From: Mycocentrospora acerina
Lineage: Eukaryota > Ascomycota > Dothideomycetes > Pleosporales
Assembly (NCBI GenBank): GCA_022701365.1
Contig: JAKUHH010000100.1
Location: 1 to 64,000, forward strand
DNA length: 64,000 nucleotides
Direction: 5' to 3'
In this document: piece by piece, positions 20,625 to 32,800 of the stretch
How positions within the stretch are numbered: position 1 is the stretch's first letter
How the letters are laid out: the number at the start of each line of letters is the position of its first letter
The notes under the pieces: model-generated
Told to the model about the DNA's origin: nothing
What the model saw: only the letters and a program-made list of their open reading frames with translations
Database searches by the model: none
Made by a program: the position numbers and the translations under genes

Positions 20625-23600
20625 ATGATGGCTCTACAGGAGATTTGGGAAAAACTAGAAGCGCACGCTGAGACGGTTTTTTGTCTACCGCTCACATTCT
20701 TCTCCCTCTTAGCCATAGCCCGCACGATAAAGCTTTCGACCCGGAGTGACAGAATCTTCAAGAAGAACTTTCTTGGGTCCTTCAAAGTGGTAAGTACTAT
20801 ATGCTCTGAACGTTTTCCATAAATCATTGATTTGGGCGAGGAGAGAAGAAAAAGCGATAAGATAAGAAGTGTAGCTATATATATACTACTCTCCTCTCTG
20901 ACTCTTACTTTACTATGAGTGGCGCTGAATTGTTTTTAAATAGGTATTCACTGGAATATATGCGCTTTCAAGCACGTTTTCGCTCTTAGTATTATTGTTT
21001 CATGTCGGCAAAGAGGATAATGGCGTTATTGCCATGATGTATTCGCTTTGCTTCGCGTCTTGGTGCATCTGTGTTACATCCAGGGTAGAGCATGTGAAGA
21101 CAGTACGGCCCAGCCATATCCTGCAATTCTTCTTGCTCCTGTTCGTCCCATACGAGGCGTATTGGGTACAGAGAATGAAAGCCTACGGCGACGCCGTTCT
21201 CGGGGCTTCAGCATATGTACATGCACTTGCTTTGGTCTTCTTGATCTGTATCGAGTCATGCGGTAAGAGACATCTGTTTGTGTCTGAACCCGACCAGCAC
21301 TTGTCCGCCGAGGAGACGTGTGGCTTGTTTGGGCGCAGACTCTTTTGGTACCTCAACGCTCTCTTTTTGAAAGGTATATCTTCTCCTCTCTCTTCCCTAG
21401 TCATTCCTTGACGTCAATTTGACTAAAGATTAGCGTACCGGAACACAATCGTGCTGGACGATCTGCAAAAGATTGATGCGCAGCTAGTATCAGAGGACAC
21501 AGTGAAACAATTCAGGGTCCGCTGGTCGCGGCGCAGCAACCAGTCAGGACGACAGGCTCTATTGCGTTCCATATTTGCAGTTCTGTGGAAAGAAATGTGC
21601 ATAGCAGTTGTTCCCAGGTGAGTCTCTCTCTTCTCCACTAGATGCCAGCATCATAACACTATGAAGGGTACTGGAGCTTGGTATAGTATTAACCCAGCCT
21701 TTCCTAGTCTCCACAATGCTAGTCCAGATCCGCGACCCAGACCGCAATTCCTTTGTGAATGATGGTATGATGCTCGGGGCCTTTGCTGCAAATTTCGTCT
21801 TCTCGGCGATATTCTCCTCATGGTACTCGCACAGCATTACTCGGTTCACAGTCAAGCTTCGCTCCATCCTCATCACCGCCATCTACGACAAGGCACTTCG
21901 AGCAAATGGTCGAGATGCCGATGTTGGCTCCGCAACCGTACTTATGAATGTCGATCTAGAAAAAGTTCTAGAGGGCATGAAGTTTGTGCATGAGATCTGG
22001 GCGGTCCCAATTGGCATCGTAGTTTGCTTGTACATGCTGTTCAGGAATCTGGGGTGGGCTTTTATGGTACCGCTAATGATCGTCATTCTAGCTGCTGGTA
22101 TGACTTGGGACCTTGGAGGTAACATGACTGCACGCAATCTTAACTGGGTGACCAGAACGGAGAAACGGATTACGACCATGTCTAAGATTGCCTCATCTCT
22201 CAAGGAGGTTCGTATACTCGGCTTGACTGAAATACTTCACAAGACCATGACTGCACTAAGAGTCGACGAATTGGTTGCATATCGGTACATTTGCCAGAAG
22301 GTTTCTACAAACATGCTAAGAAGCCCCACTCACCTCATTCCAGATCCACATCGAGCCTCTGGGTATTCGTTGTTGGTAGCGGTAAGTCCAGCGCTCCGAG
22401 CCATGTTTACGATTTGACTGAATAGATGACAGGTTTCGCAATGTTTCCCATCATGATATTCGGCACAGTGACCGTCGTCTCCATAACAAGCCTGCGAGGT
22501 GGAGTCCCTCTCGATTACGATGGGCTCTTCACCTCGCTCTCTATCCTCAAGTTGATTGCGTCCCAGATGCTCCCAATGCTCCAAGAGATTATAACTTTCC
22601 AGGGGGCGGCGGCATCTTTCGATCGAATGCAGGCGTATCTTGTATCACAGGAGGAAGAAGACATGGACTACCTTGAAGAGAGTGTAAGGCCATCTGAAGA
22701 CTTCCAAATTGCCCATCCTGATGGCTTCGAGCTCCAAAAGACTTCTTCAGAGCCTACGCACAACAACGTATTCAATGTTACCGGCGCTTCCTTTGGATTC
22801 GGCTACGCACGACCATTGCTGCATCATATAACCCTTACCATTGAGGAAGGCTCATTCACCATGATCATCGGCAAAGTTGGGTCTGGGAAGTCACTAATGC
22901 TGCAGTCGCTCATAGGTGAGATGACGAAACTCGAAGGAGTTTTCGAACGAAGCCACTCCCTTATCTCTTACTGCGCCCAATCAGCCTGGCTGCGCAATGT
23001 CTCAGTACGAGATAATATTCTAGGGGAGAGCGATTTTGAAGATAGCTGGTACAATGCCGTGGTCCGCGCGTGCGTGCTGGAACAAGACTTGGCGGATCTG
23101 CCAAATGGAGACGCAACGTTGGTCGGATCCAGTGCCATGGCTCTTTCGGGAGGGCAGAAGAATAGGGTTTCCCTTGCGCGGGCTGTCTACTCGCGGAGAT
23201 CCGTTGTCATTGTCGATGACATTCTCTCCGGACTTGACAGCACCACGGAGAAACTGGTATTCTCGCGCGTGTTTGGCCCCGAAGGTCTACTCAGGCAAAT
23301 TAATTCCACAACCGTGCTTGCCACGCATTCTGTCCGTTGGACAGCACAGTCGGATAAAATCGTTGTCATGTCAAAAGGCGGCATCATTGCCGATGGATCC
23401 CATGAAAGCCTGTTGCGAATTCCTGAATTATGGGAGACGTTCTGCTTACCAGACGAAGAAGCAGGTTCCGCGGAAGAGCAGATGCCCGTCCATAATCGTA
23501 CCTTGGAGCCTGGAAAGAAAGAAGTCGCTGAAATCGCGACTGTAGCTGAATTAGAGACAAAAGATTACAGACGAAAGGGCGAATCTGGGACGCTTCTTTA

Positions 23601-25618
23601 CTACCTGAAGGGGGTTGGCAAAACGCGTACGGTCATTTACTTTGCATTGATGACCTCGGCCTACACCTCGAACGCAGTCCAATTCATATGGGTACAAAAG
23701 CTTCTAAAGGATAGTGTTTCGGTTGTTCTCTTTTGCAGAAGCATCAGCATATTCACCGCCATCAGCCTCGTGGCTTTCCTCCTTGTCGGACTCTTTTTAA
23801 CCTATTTCTTCGTTATCCTTTGCCCTCGATCTGGCCTCCAGATGCACGCAAGGCAGCTCGCCGTGTTTATGAAAGCACATTTTACCGCAATTGTTACCAA
23901 GGACGTTGGCGACATTATAAACCTGTTTTCTCAGGACACGGTTATCGTGGATAGACTCCTCCCTATCTTGTCGCTCAACATATCAACAGGTAAGACAATG
24001 TATTGAGCAATGTAAACCATTGGCTAACAACATAACAGGCTTTGTCGAGCAAACCAAAAACTGCATTATTCTGATCGCCGCGACTCCACCAATTTTGCTC
24101 GTCATACCTTTTTTTGTCGCTGTTGGGTATGCAGTTCAGCACTTCTATCTACGTACATCGCGCCAACTCCGTCATTTGGACTTGGAAGCCAAGGCACCAC
24201 TATGCACCAACTTTCTCGAAACTCTTTCTGGAAGTGCCACTATTCGGGCTTTTGGCTGGTTTGCGCCGTTCGAAAGCCGAAATAGGAAGCTCTTGCTCCA
24301 ATCACAAGCGCCATATTACCTCCTTCAGGATTCCCAAAACTGGCTAGCATTAGTCCTTGACTTGATGGTTGCTGGCATAATTTCCATCTTAGTGGGCCTG
24401 GCACTTGTTTTCCGTGCCAAGATAGATCCTGGGTTTGTTGCACTTGCTCTTGTTGGAGTGGTAAGTCAAAGTCAACTACTATCCCCTTCCCCTTTCTTTA
24501 GATTACGAGCTAATCAGTCCAAGATGGATCTGGGCTTCGGTATTCGGATCTTAGTTCTCGCCTGGACTGAGGTCGAGACAGCAATGAGCGCGGTCACCCG
24601 CATCAGGCTCTTCATGGAGAATACAAGTCAGGAACCGATCTCGTACTCTGGCTTTTCTGACCCGCTCTGGCCAAGCCAAGGCGCTGTTCACTTCCGCAAC
24701 GTCTCCTCTTCATACACCCCTGACACCGATGCGCCGGCCACTCTCCGTAGTATTGACTTCAAGATTTGCGCCGGCGAAAAAATAGGCATCTGCGGTCGCA
24801 CCGGTAGTGGCAAGTCGTCGCTCATTGCCACCCTCCTCGGCCTTATGCACCAAACAACTGGTGAGATCCTGATCGACGGCGTCTCAACGACGACACTTCC
24901 ACTAAGCACGCTGAGGACAAGGATAATCTCCCTGACACAGGAGCCCTTCTTCTTAGAACAAAGTGTGCGGGAGAACCTGGTACCTTGGACGCACACATCT
25001 GGCCTTTACGACAGGACAGAAATTGAGCAACAGAGTCTGACGCCCTCGGACGACGACATGATTTGCGCATTACAGAAGTGCGGCATCTGGGAGAAGCTAG
25101 CAGCAGCAGCGCCAGAGGCTGAATCGGGACTTGCAGTCAACTTGGCGACGGTGGATAGCTTGCTGAGCGAGGGCGAAAAGCAGCTGTTCTGTTTAGCTAG
25201 AGCGATCTTGCATCCAGGCAAGCTCGTACTTTTGGACGAAGCCACAAGCCGGTGAGTTCTTGGCTCTTCGCCTTGCCCATTTCTAGTCCTCGTACCTGAT
25301 CTCTCCTTCTCGATTTTTATTTTACATCTGTCTGTTTGACTATTTCTTTGCTAACCACGTGTACGATAAAACAACAGTGTCGACGCCAACACCGACGCAC
25401 TCATGCAGGAAATTCTCCGCACCGAGTTTGCAGATAGAACAATTATTGCCATTTCTCACCGCCTGGCTGCAATCATGGATTTCGATCGCATCATTGTCAT
25501 CGATCACGGCAGCATTGCTGAAATCGGATCCCCCAAATCCCTAATGGCTAGACAAGGCAGTTTGTTCCACGCACTGGCCAAAGCGCAGGAACTCACGGTT
25601 GATGAAGGTCTTATTTAA
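20625..25618 (+). CDS. ABCC (MRP-type) multidrug ABC transporter
   Basis: I reconstruct eight exons: 20625-20789, 20944-21373, 21434-21617, 21667-22381, 22426-23989, 24039-24460, 24524-25251 and 25378-25618. They give 1482 aa with all phases agreeing and every intron GT-AG. Order: an N-terminal membrane domain (TMD0-like), TMD1 (QPFLV region), NBD1, TMD2, NBD2. NBD1 has GKVGSGKS, LSGGQKNRVSLARA and VVIVDDILSGLD. NBD2 has GRTGSGKS, a drifted signature LSEGEKQLFCLARA and LVLLDEATS. NBD1 has a non-canonical Asp-Asp after Walker B, common in ABCC proteins. Its place between PKS and NRPS suggests export of the cluster product or self-protection (inference). Confidence 0.9.
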
Positions 25619-26848
25619 CTATTCGGAATTTTTTTGCTCACGACTTTCCGTGGTGGGATTTGGCGGGAATCGATGAGAAAACAGATGTTAGCTTAGTCGA
25701 ACTGTAGATCTGACTTTTTCACGCTGTTGAAGATTTTCTTATCCTTCCTTCTTGTTTGACTATAAGCCTGTTTGATAAATTAGGTCGAGGAAATGAAAAC
25801 TCCGCAGAAGGTTTTTCTTTTGAAAAGAAGATAAATTTTCAGCTCTGTCTCTATTTTACCTTTCTAATTTGATAGGAACTTCGAAAACTATCAAGATGAT
25901 GAGATCATAATCTTATCTTATTCAAAGAATAAGTCGCGCCTCTGCATATCAACTATATGTGTGCTTACTACTTGATGATAGACACGTTGTCTTCTCGTCT
26001 GCTACCTATGCTTCTCACTGCATATCATTCTCCATACACCGGGTCTCGGTTGTAAGGTACACTATTAATGACCTCGACCAAAATCAGGGCAGATGGTCGT
26101 TGAGTTGTGCCTATAGGGACATCCTTTTTCCCTGATCGGATCTTGCTTCTGCCCCGTAAGAGCGTATCTTGTAGGTCATTTCGCAAGTGCTCATTCAATA
26201 TATCCCAGTACAGTCACATTTATGATTAATAGCAAAAGATTAACCGCAAATTAGCCGGGGGTTCCGGATGAAATAGTAAGTACAGTAAATTAGCCGGCTC
26301 ATCGGTAAATGTTAAGCTGGCAAATTGCCGGACGCTTTCAAATCCCGCTGCCTGCTGCCGTTAATCAAAATAGTGTCGCCAATAACAATTATTCAAGTAT
26401 ATCCGACGTTTGAATAAAAACAAATAGTTGCCATAGCGAAGTGTTGATTCATTTGACGTCAGCTATAGGTAGCTAACGTAGTGAGGTAAGGTGCACACTC
26501 CTAATCGACCTTAAAACTCTGCTAATAAGTGACAGTCTTCAATTGCCATTCAAGGCGTTGTTCCAGTCCCTACTACCTTCTATCTTGCATACTCGATCCA
26601 GCCTATCTTACAGAAAAAAAAGGAACGGAGACTTTTCACGTGCTCAAGGATCTGTAGTCTGGTTACTTCTGGTTGTCAAAGTAGGTTCATATCATACTCC
26701 CCTCCGCATATTGTAACCTAATTGCAGTACTAGTGCGTGAAAGTCTTCTCGGGCGATTACTGTGTGCCAAGGAGAATTGTAAAATGTCAGCAATAGAATT
26801 ACTGAGTGAGTGAACATCACTGACCTGTGGGGTTGTCTAGCGATCACA
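25619..26848. promoter_or_regulatory. ABC 3' flank and NRPS promoter with CCGG repeats
   Basis: No gene is seen. Upstream of the NRPS there is a cluster of related sites: AAATTAGCCGG at 26248-26258 and again at 26287-26297, CGGTAAAT at 26303-26310 and AAATTGCCGG at 26322-26331, spaced about 35-39 bp. All contain a CGG/CCG triplet, the half-site read by Zn2Cys6 regulators. Binding is inference. Confidence 0.5.
26784..26813 (+). other. Small upstream ORF before the NRPS
   Basis: ATG at 26784 opens nine codons ending TGA at 26811-26813, 35 bases before the chosen NRPS ATG. It could damp translation. A 35-base GTGAGT...CTAG segment would splice it in frame with the NRPS, but that is shorter than usual fungal introns. 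Confidence 0.3.
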
Positions 26849-29800
26849 ATGCAAGAAATGGAATCAGCATCTGTATCCGATCTACAACAAATATGGACAT
26901 GGAACAAGACTGTCCCAGCAACATTTGACGAGCTTCTTCACCGCCTGTTCTCAAAGAGGGCCGATGAGATTCCCAACGCATTAGCGGTTGATGCTTGGGA
27001 CAGAAAATTCACATACGCGGAATTGAATAGAGCCTCAGGGCAGCTTGCAGGACGACTCGTTAAGGCAGGCGTTGGCCCGGAGGTATTAGTTCCTCTATGT
27101 TTCGAAAAGTCCGCCTGGGCTATTGTATCGATGCTAGCAGTCCTCAAAGCTGGAGGTGCATTCGTCCCGCTAGATCCCAGCCAGCCATCAGCTCGTCGGC
27201 AGAAAATCATAGAACTAGCCCGGGGACCAGTTGCCTTGGTCTCAGCATCAAACGCCGGCATCATTACAGGGGACGACCAAGAAGTTCTCGTTGTGGAACC
27301 ATCTCAATTTGATGATCAAGAAGGCGTAAGCGATTCGTTGCCGAGCATGAGCGCTGACTGTGCTGCTTATGTCTTATTTACATCTGGCACGACTGGTATC
27401 CCCAAGGGTGTTGTAATGGACCACCGAGCAGTTACATCGAGCCAGATCCATAGAAGAACGCTCAAGGGATACACAGAGGGCTGTCGGGTCTTCCAATTCT
27501 CCTCCTATACTTTTGACACTTGTATTGATGAGATTTTCATGACCCTAGGTAATGGAGGCTGCGTTTGCGTTCCCTCTGACGACGCAAGGATGAACGGACT
27601 GGCATCAGCGATTCGAAACATGGCTGTCGAATTGCTAGAAGTAACACCTACAGTGGGTCGTCTAATAGTCCCCAGTGAGGTCCCGTCAGTCAAGACCATA
27701 GTTTTTGGTGGAGAGTATATGTCCCAGCTCGATTTTGCGCCATGGAAAGAGAGGGCACGAGTGGTCAACACTTACGGGCCGACCGAATGCTGTGTCGAAT
27801 GTGTTATCAGCGATGTCACCAGTGAAACTACTCCTGGACTCATTGGAAAAGCAGCTGGATCGAGCTTGTGGATTGTCACACCGGACGACCACAACCGTCT
27901 TGCACCTATTGGTACTGTCGGGGAACTCCTTGTCGAAGGACCGGCTCTATCGCGAGGTTATCTTAACGACCCACAGAACACAGCAGCTTCCTTTGTCCAA
28001 GATCCTGACTGGCTCCTTGGTGGCACTACTGGGTTTCCTGGACGACACGGGAGACTGTACAAAACCGGGGATTTGGTCAAATACGCTAGTAATGGCAGCC
28101 TAATTTATGTTGGACGAAAAGATACTCAAGTCAAGATGAACGGTCAACGACTGGAGTTGGGAGAGGTAGAATCGCATGTGTCCAAGCTCGTGCCAGAAGG
28201 TACGCATGTGATCGCCGACATACTTTCATACCCAGATGGCAACCAGGCTTTGGCGGCCTTTATCCGGTTCCCGGATGAAAGAGCTCCGGAGAATGACACA
28301 ACCCTTGAGATGTTGCCTGGGGCGAGTGATTTGCAGAGTAAACTATTCCAGGCTGTTCCGAGATACATGGTGCCCACAGTTTTCTTCAAGAGCCGGAAAT
28401 TTCCCACGACGTTGTCCGGAAAGGCAGATCGAAACCTTCTTCGCGAATCAGCTATTGACCTGAAGCCGATCGACAGCAGCCTGGAGAACGGAACCAGCAA
28501 TCATGGTGTGTTACGCCCTATCAGCAGCCGGGAGCGGAAACTCCAGCAAATCTGGGCAACTGTGCTAAAGTTGTGTCCATCAAGAATTGGGGCCAATGAC
28601 AGCTTCTTCGAACTTGGCGGAGATTCAATCGCAGCCATCAAAGTTGCTGGTCTAGCGCGGAAGCGAGGAATCAAAGTTGCTGTCGCTGACATATTCAAGA
28701 ACCCGAGACTATGCGATCTTGCGGCAAAGTCAACCACTAAATCTACCAAGACGAAGGAAATTTCGGTTCCACCATTCTCTCTGCTTGAAGATGGTCAACT
28801 ACTTCGTAATCGAGTCGCAGCGGCTTATCAATTAGACCAAAGCACGATTCAGGATCTCTTGCCATGTACCCCGCTCCAGGAAGGACTTCTGTCATTGACC
28901 AACCGTGATAACGGCGAGTACATGATCCAGAAGGTTCTCCATATTTCCGATGGTATTGATGCTGAGAGGTTCTGCATGGCTTGGGAGGCATCAATTGAGC
29001 TGCTTCCAATTTTACGGACTCGAATGTTTCTTGCGTCAGGATATGACGGGATCCTCCAAGGAATTATTAGAGAAGGTGTGCACTGGACAAAAACTGACCA
29101 CCTCAATGATTATTTGAAGCTTGACAAGGCTCAGCCTATGGGTCTTGGGGACTCTTTGGCTCGATATGCGCTGGTTGATAACGGAGACGACAGGTGGTTT
29201 GTCTGGACGATCCATCACTGCCTTTATGACGGCTGGACAATGCCGCGCATGCTTGCCATGGTTGAACGTGCCTATCAGGGTCTTAGCCAAGGACAGCCTG
29301 ATACATTCAGTACCTTCGTCAAAAGCTTCTTGAAGCGCAACGTTCAGGAGTCTCAAGACTTCTGGAAATCATATCTCGCCGAGGCACAGGTCACACGGCT
29401 CCCAAGGCGTGCTCTAAGAACAGGGCCAATACATGAAAGAGGTTTAATGGAAAAGAAATACGCAATGGCCTTTGAGAACAAGAGAAGCTACGTTCCGTCA
29501 ACAATAATACGCGCGGCTTTGGGTGTTGTCCTAAGCCAGCTTACAGGCTCAGATGACGTAATATTTGGGACCACTGTTTCTGGTCGATACTACTCATTAG
29601 ACAACATTGAGGATATCATGGGACCAACGATTGCCACTATTCCAATCAGACTGAGGACTGAGGACGCCAAGTCGATTGGAGAATTATTAGATACCGTGCA
29701 GGAGCAGGCCACGACTATGATGCCATACGAGCACGAGGGCCTTCAAAATATTGGGAGTCTCAGCCAATCATGCCACGATGCATGTAGATTTGAGACGTAT

Positions 29801-32800
29801 CTAATAGTCCAGCAGCAGGAAGACACCTCATCTTTCGAATCTGGCTCCTTGGGCCAGTGGCAAGGAGAATCGGGAACACGCAATGGCTTCAGTACCTACC
29901 CACTCATGATCGAATGCTACTTGCAAGAAGACGGAATTAATATTCAGGCTGATTTCGATCAAGAAATAATCTCGCGGCTCGAGATGGACGGAATAATTGA
30001 TCGGTTCCACCACGTCCTAAAACAGCTATTGCAGGCAGATTCTTCACAAAAGCTTCATGATCTCAAATCAGCGTCGATGTCTGACGTTAGACAGATTTTG
30101 GCGTGGAATGAAGATGTACCCCAGCCCTTCAAACAGTTACTGCACAATCTGTTTAGAAAAATGGCAAACGAAACTCCTGAAGCCATGGCTATCAATGCAT
30201 GGGATGGCACCTTCACATATTCAGAACTTGACGAGGCTTCTTCACACTTAGCCCAGATCCTTATGCTTTCAGGTGTCAAGCAAGAAACTATGGTTCCAAT
30301 GTTCTTTGAACACAGCAAGTGGGCCGTTGTGGCCATGCTAGCGGTGCTTAAAGCCGGCGGTGTATTCGTTCCTCTCGACCCTCACCAGCCAGCCCTCAGA
30401 AGGGAGAGTTTACTCAAACAGGCTTATGGTCCAATCATCATAACATCCACTTTGTACGCCGACTTGGTGTATGCTAGCGAGCGCGGGATAATCGTCGTCG
30501 AGGCTTCTTTATTCGAGTTTGCTCACCCCAAGGCTGACACGCCTCAAGACTCGGGTATGAGCACAGATATCAATCCTGAGTGCGCTGCGTATATACTCTT
30601 CACGTCCGGGAGCACAGGTGAACCGAAGGGTGTGGTTATGCTACACCAAGCTGTAAGCACCAGCTTGACTCGCCGCACCAAAACCCAGGGATTTGGACCT
30701 AAGTCTCGGGTACTACAATTTGCCTCGTATACATTCGACGTCATGATAGATGAGATATTCATGACGATCCTGTCTGGAGGATGTGTCTGTATCCCCTCGA
30801 ATGAAGCTCGGATGAGCGATTTATCAGGAGCTATTAGAGACCTCGGAATAAATACTATTGGTCTAACACCCACTGTGGCTCGACAAATCGAACCCAAAGA
30901 TGTGCCAGGTGTCACTACAGTCATGTTATGGGGCGAATCTGCCTCTCGCACTGATCTGGTCCGATGGGGTCGTCTCCGAAATATCTGGCTCTTGTATGGA
31001 CCGACAGAAGCCTGCATTATCTGTACTCATTTCACCGTAGATGCGGATAATCTTCCTTATGCTAAGATGATTGGGAAGGCGGTAGGAGCAAGAACTTGGG
31101 TAGTCAACGCCGGAGATCACGACCAGTTAGTTCCTATTGGAGCAGTTGGCGAACTCCTAATTGAGGGCCCAGGTTTAGCTCGTGGCTATCTGAACAATGA
31201 TGAAAAGACACAGGCGTCCTTCATCTACGACCCGGAATTCCTACGCTACGACAAGAACTATTCTCAGGAGCGACATGGCAGAAGAAGGCTTTATAAGACA
31301 GGCGATCTTGTTAGATATGATATTTCTGGAGCTCTCGTGTATCTCGGGCGGAAAGATGATGCACAGGTTAAGCTAAACGGCCAGCGAGTCGAGCTTGGAG
31401 AGGTCGAGTTCCAGCTTGCACGTAGCATACCTAATGCTAATCACATAGTCGCCGATATCGTCACTCTGTCAGGAGGCCAACGACTACTGGCCGCATTCAT
31501 TAAGTTCCATGGTGAAGATTTGACACCAGCAGCACATGCTGAGTCCCCGAGATCAGTCAACCTTCAAATCATCATCGAAAAAGTGGACATCGAGAATGAG
31601 ATATCGAAACGGTTGCCAAGAAACATGATACCGTCGGTCTTGTTCGCTGTCGAAAATATCCCTCGATCTTTGGCTGGTAAAGTTGATCGCAAGCGGCTTC
31701 GTGAAGCGGCGGCGACTTTTACAATTAGCGATCTCAACCAGAAACACGCACAGGAAAGAATCACTCGACCGCTCAGTGATACCGAAAGAAGAATGCGACA
31801 GATATGGGCTGATATACTCAAACTAGATGTATCGGCAATTTCTGTCACCGATAACTTCTTCGAGTTGGGTGGCAACTCAGTCACCGCAATGATAGTCGCT
31901 AGCCAGGCACGAAGACAGGCAATGGAGATTACCATTGTGGATATCCTCCGTAGCCCCAGAATTTGTGACCTTGCCGTAAACTCAAAGTCATCAGTACTGC
32001 GGAAGGATACGACAATACCACCATTCTCTTTGCTTGAACCCACAAACCATGAACAGATTTTCCAAGAGATAACAGCTGTGCACGCTTTGTCTCCAGATTT
32101 AATCGAGGACCTCCTACCGTGTAGTCCACTTCAGGAAGGTCTACTATCCTTGACCAATCTCGGAGGCGATTACGTCTTTCAAAGAGTCCTTCAAATCTCA
32201 GAGAATGTTGAGACAAACGAGCTGTGTAAAGCATGGGAGGCTGTCGTGCATGAGCTTCCAATACTAAGAACAAGGTTCTTCATGGTGGCACAGCATGATA
32301 TCATCCAAGCCGTCCTGAAACAAGGGATAGATTGGGTTCAAGCTGTAAATCTTGAAGAATATCTCAAATCCGACATAGCAAATCCTATGGGCCTAGGAGA
32401 TCCTCTGTCGCGCTACGCTATCATCACCAGCAGCGAATCGGCCAAAGAACGATGGTTTGTATGGACGATTCACCACAGTTTATACGACGGCTGGGTCTTG
32501 CCCCGGATCCTAGATATGGTTGAGCGCGCGTACAATGGGAGAAGTCTTGGAAAGTCCATCAATTTTGGCCATTTCATCAAACACTTTTTAGAGCGGGATA
32601 AGGTAAAGGCCGGGGAGTTTTGGAGGTCCTACCTTGCTGATTTGCCCACCCCTCCACAGCTACTCAAATGTGGCCAGAAGACCGAACCAGCCCATAGAGG
32701 CTTCTTGCAAAAAGAAAGAGCTTTAAGGTTAGAAACTAGGGATCATGTACCTTCAACCTTCATACGCGCAGCCATGGGCGTTACTCTTGGTAAGATTACT

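Noticed and set aside
24461..24523. Read-through of the sixth ABC intron as coding, since it is in frame and free of stops.
   Set aside because: It has GTAAGT, a branch-like GCTAAT and an AAG acceptor, and its removal aligns the membrane helix text better.
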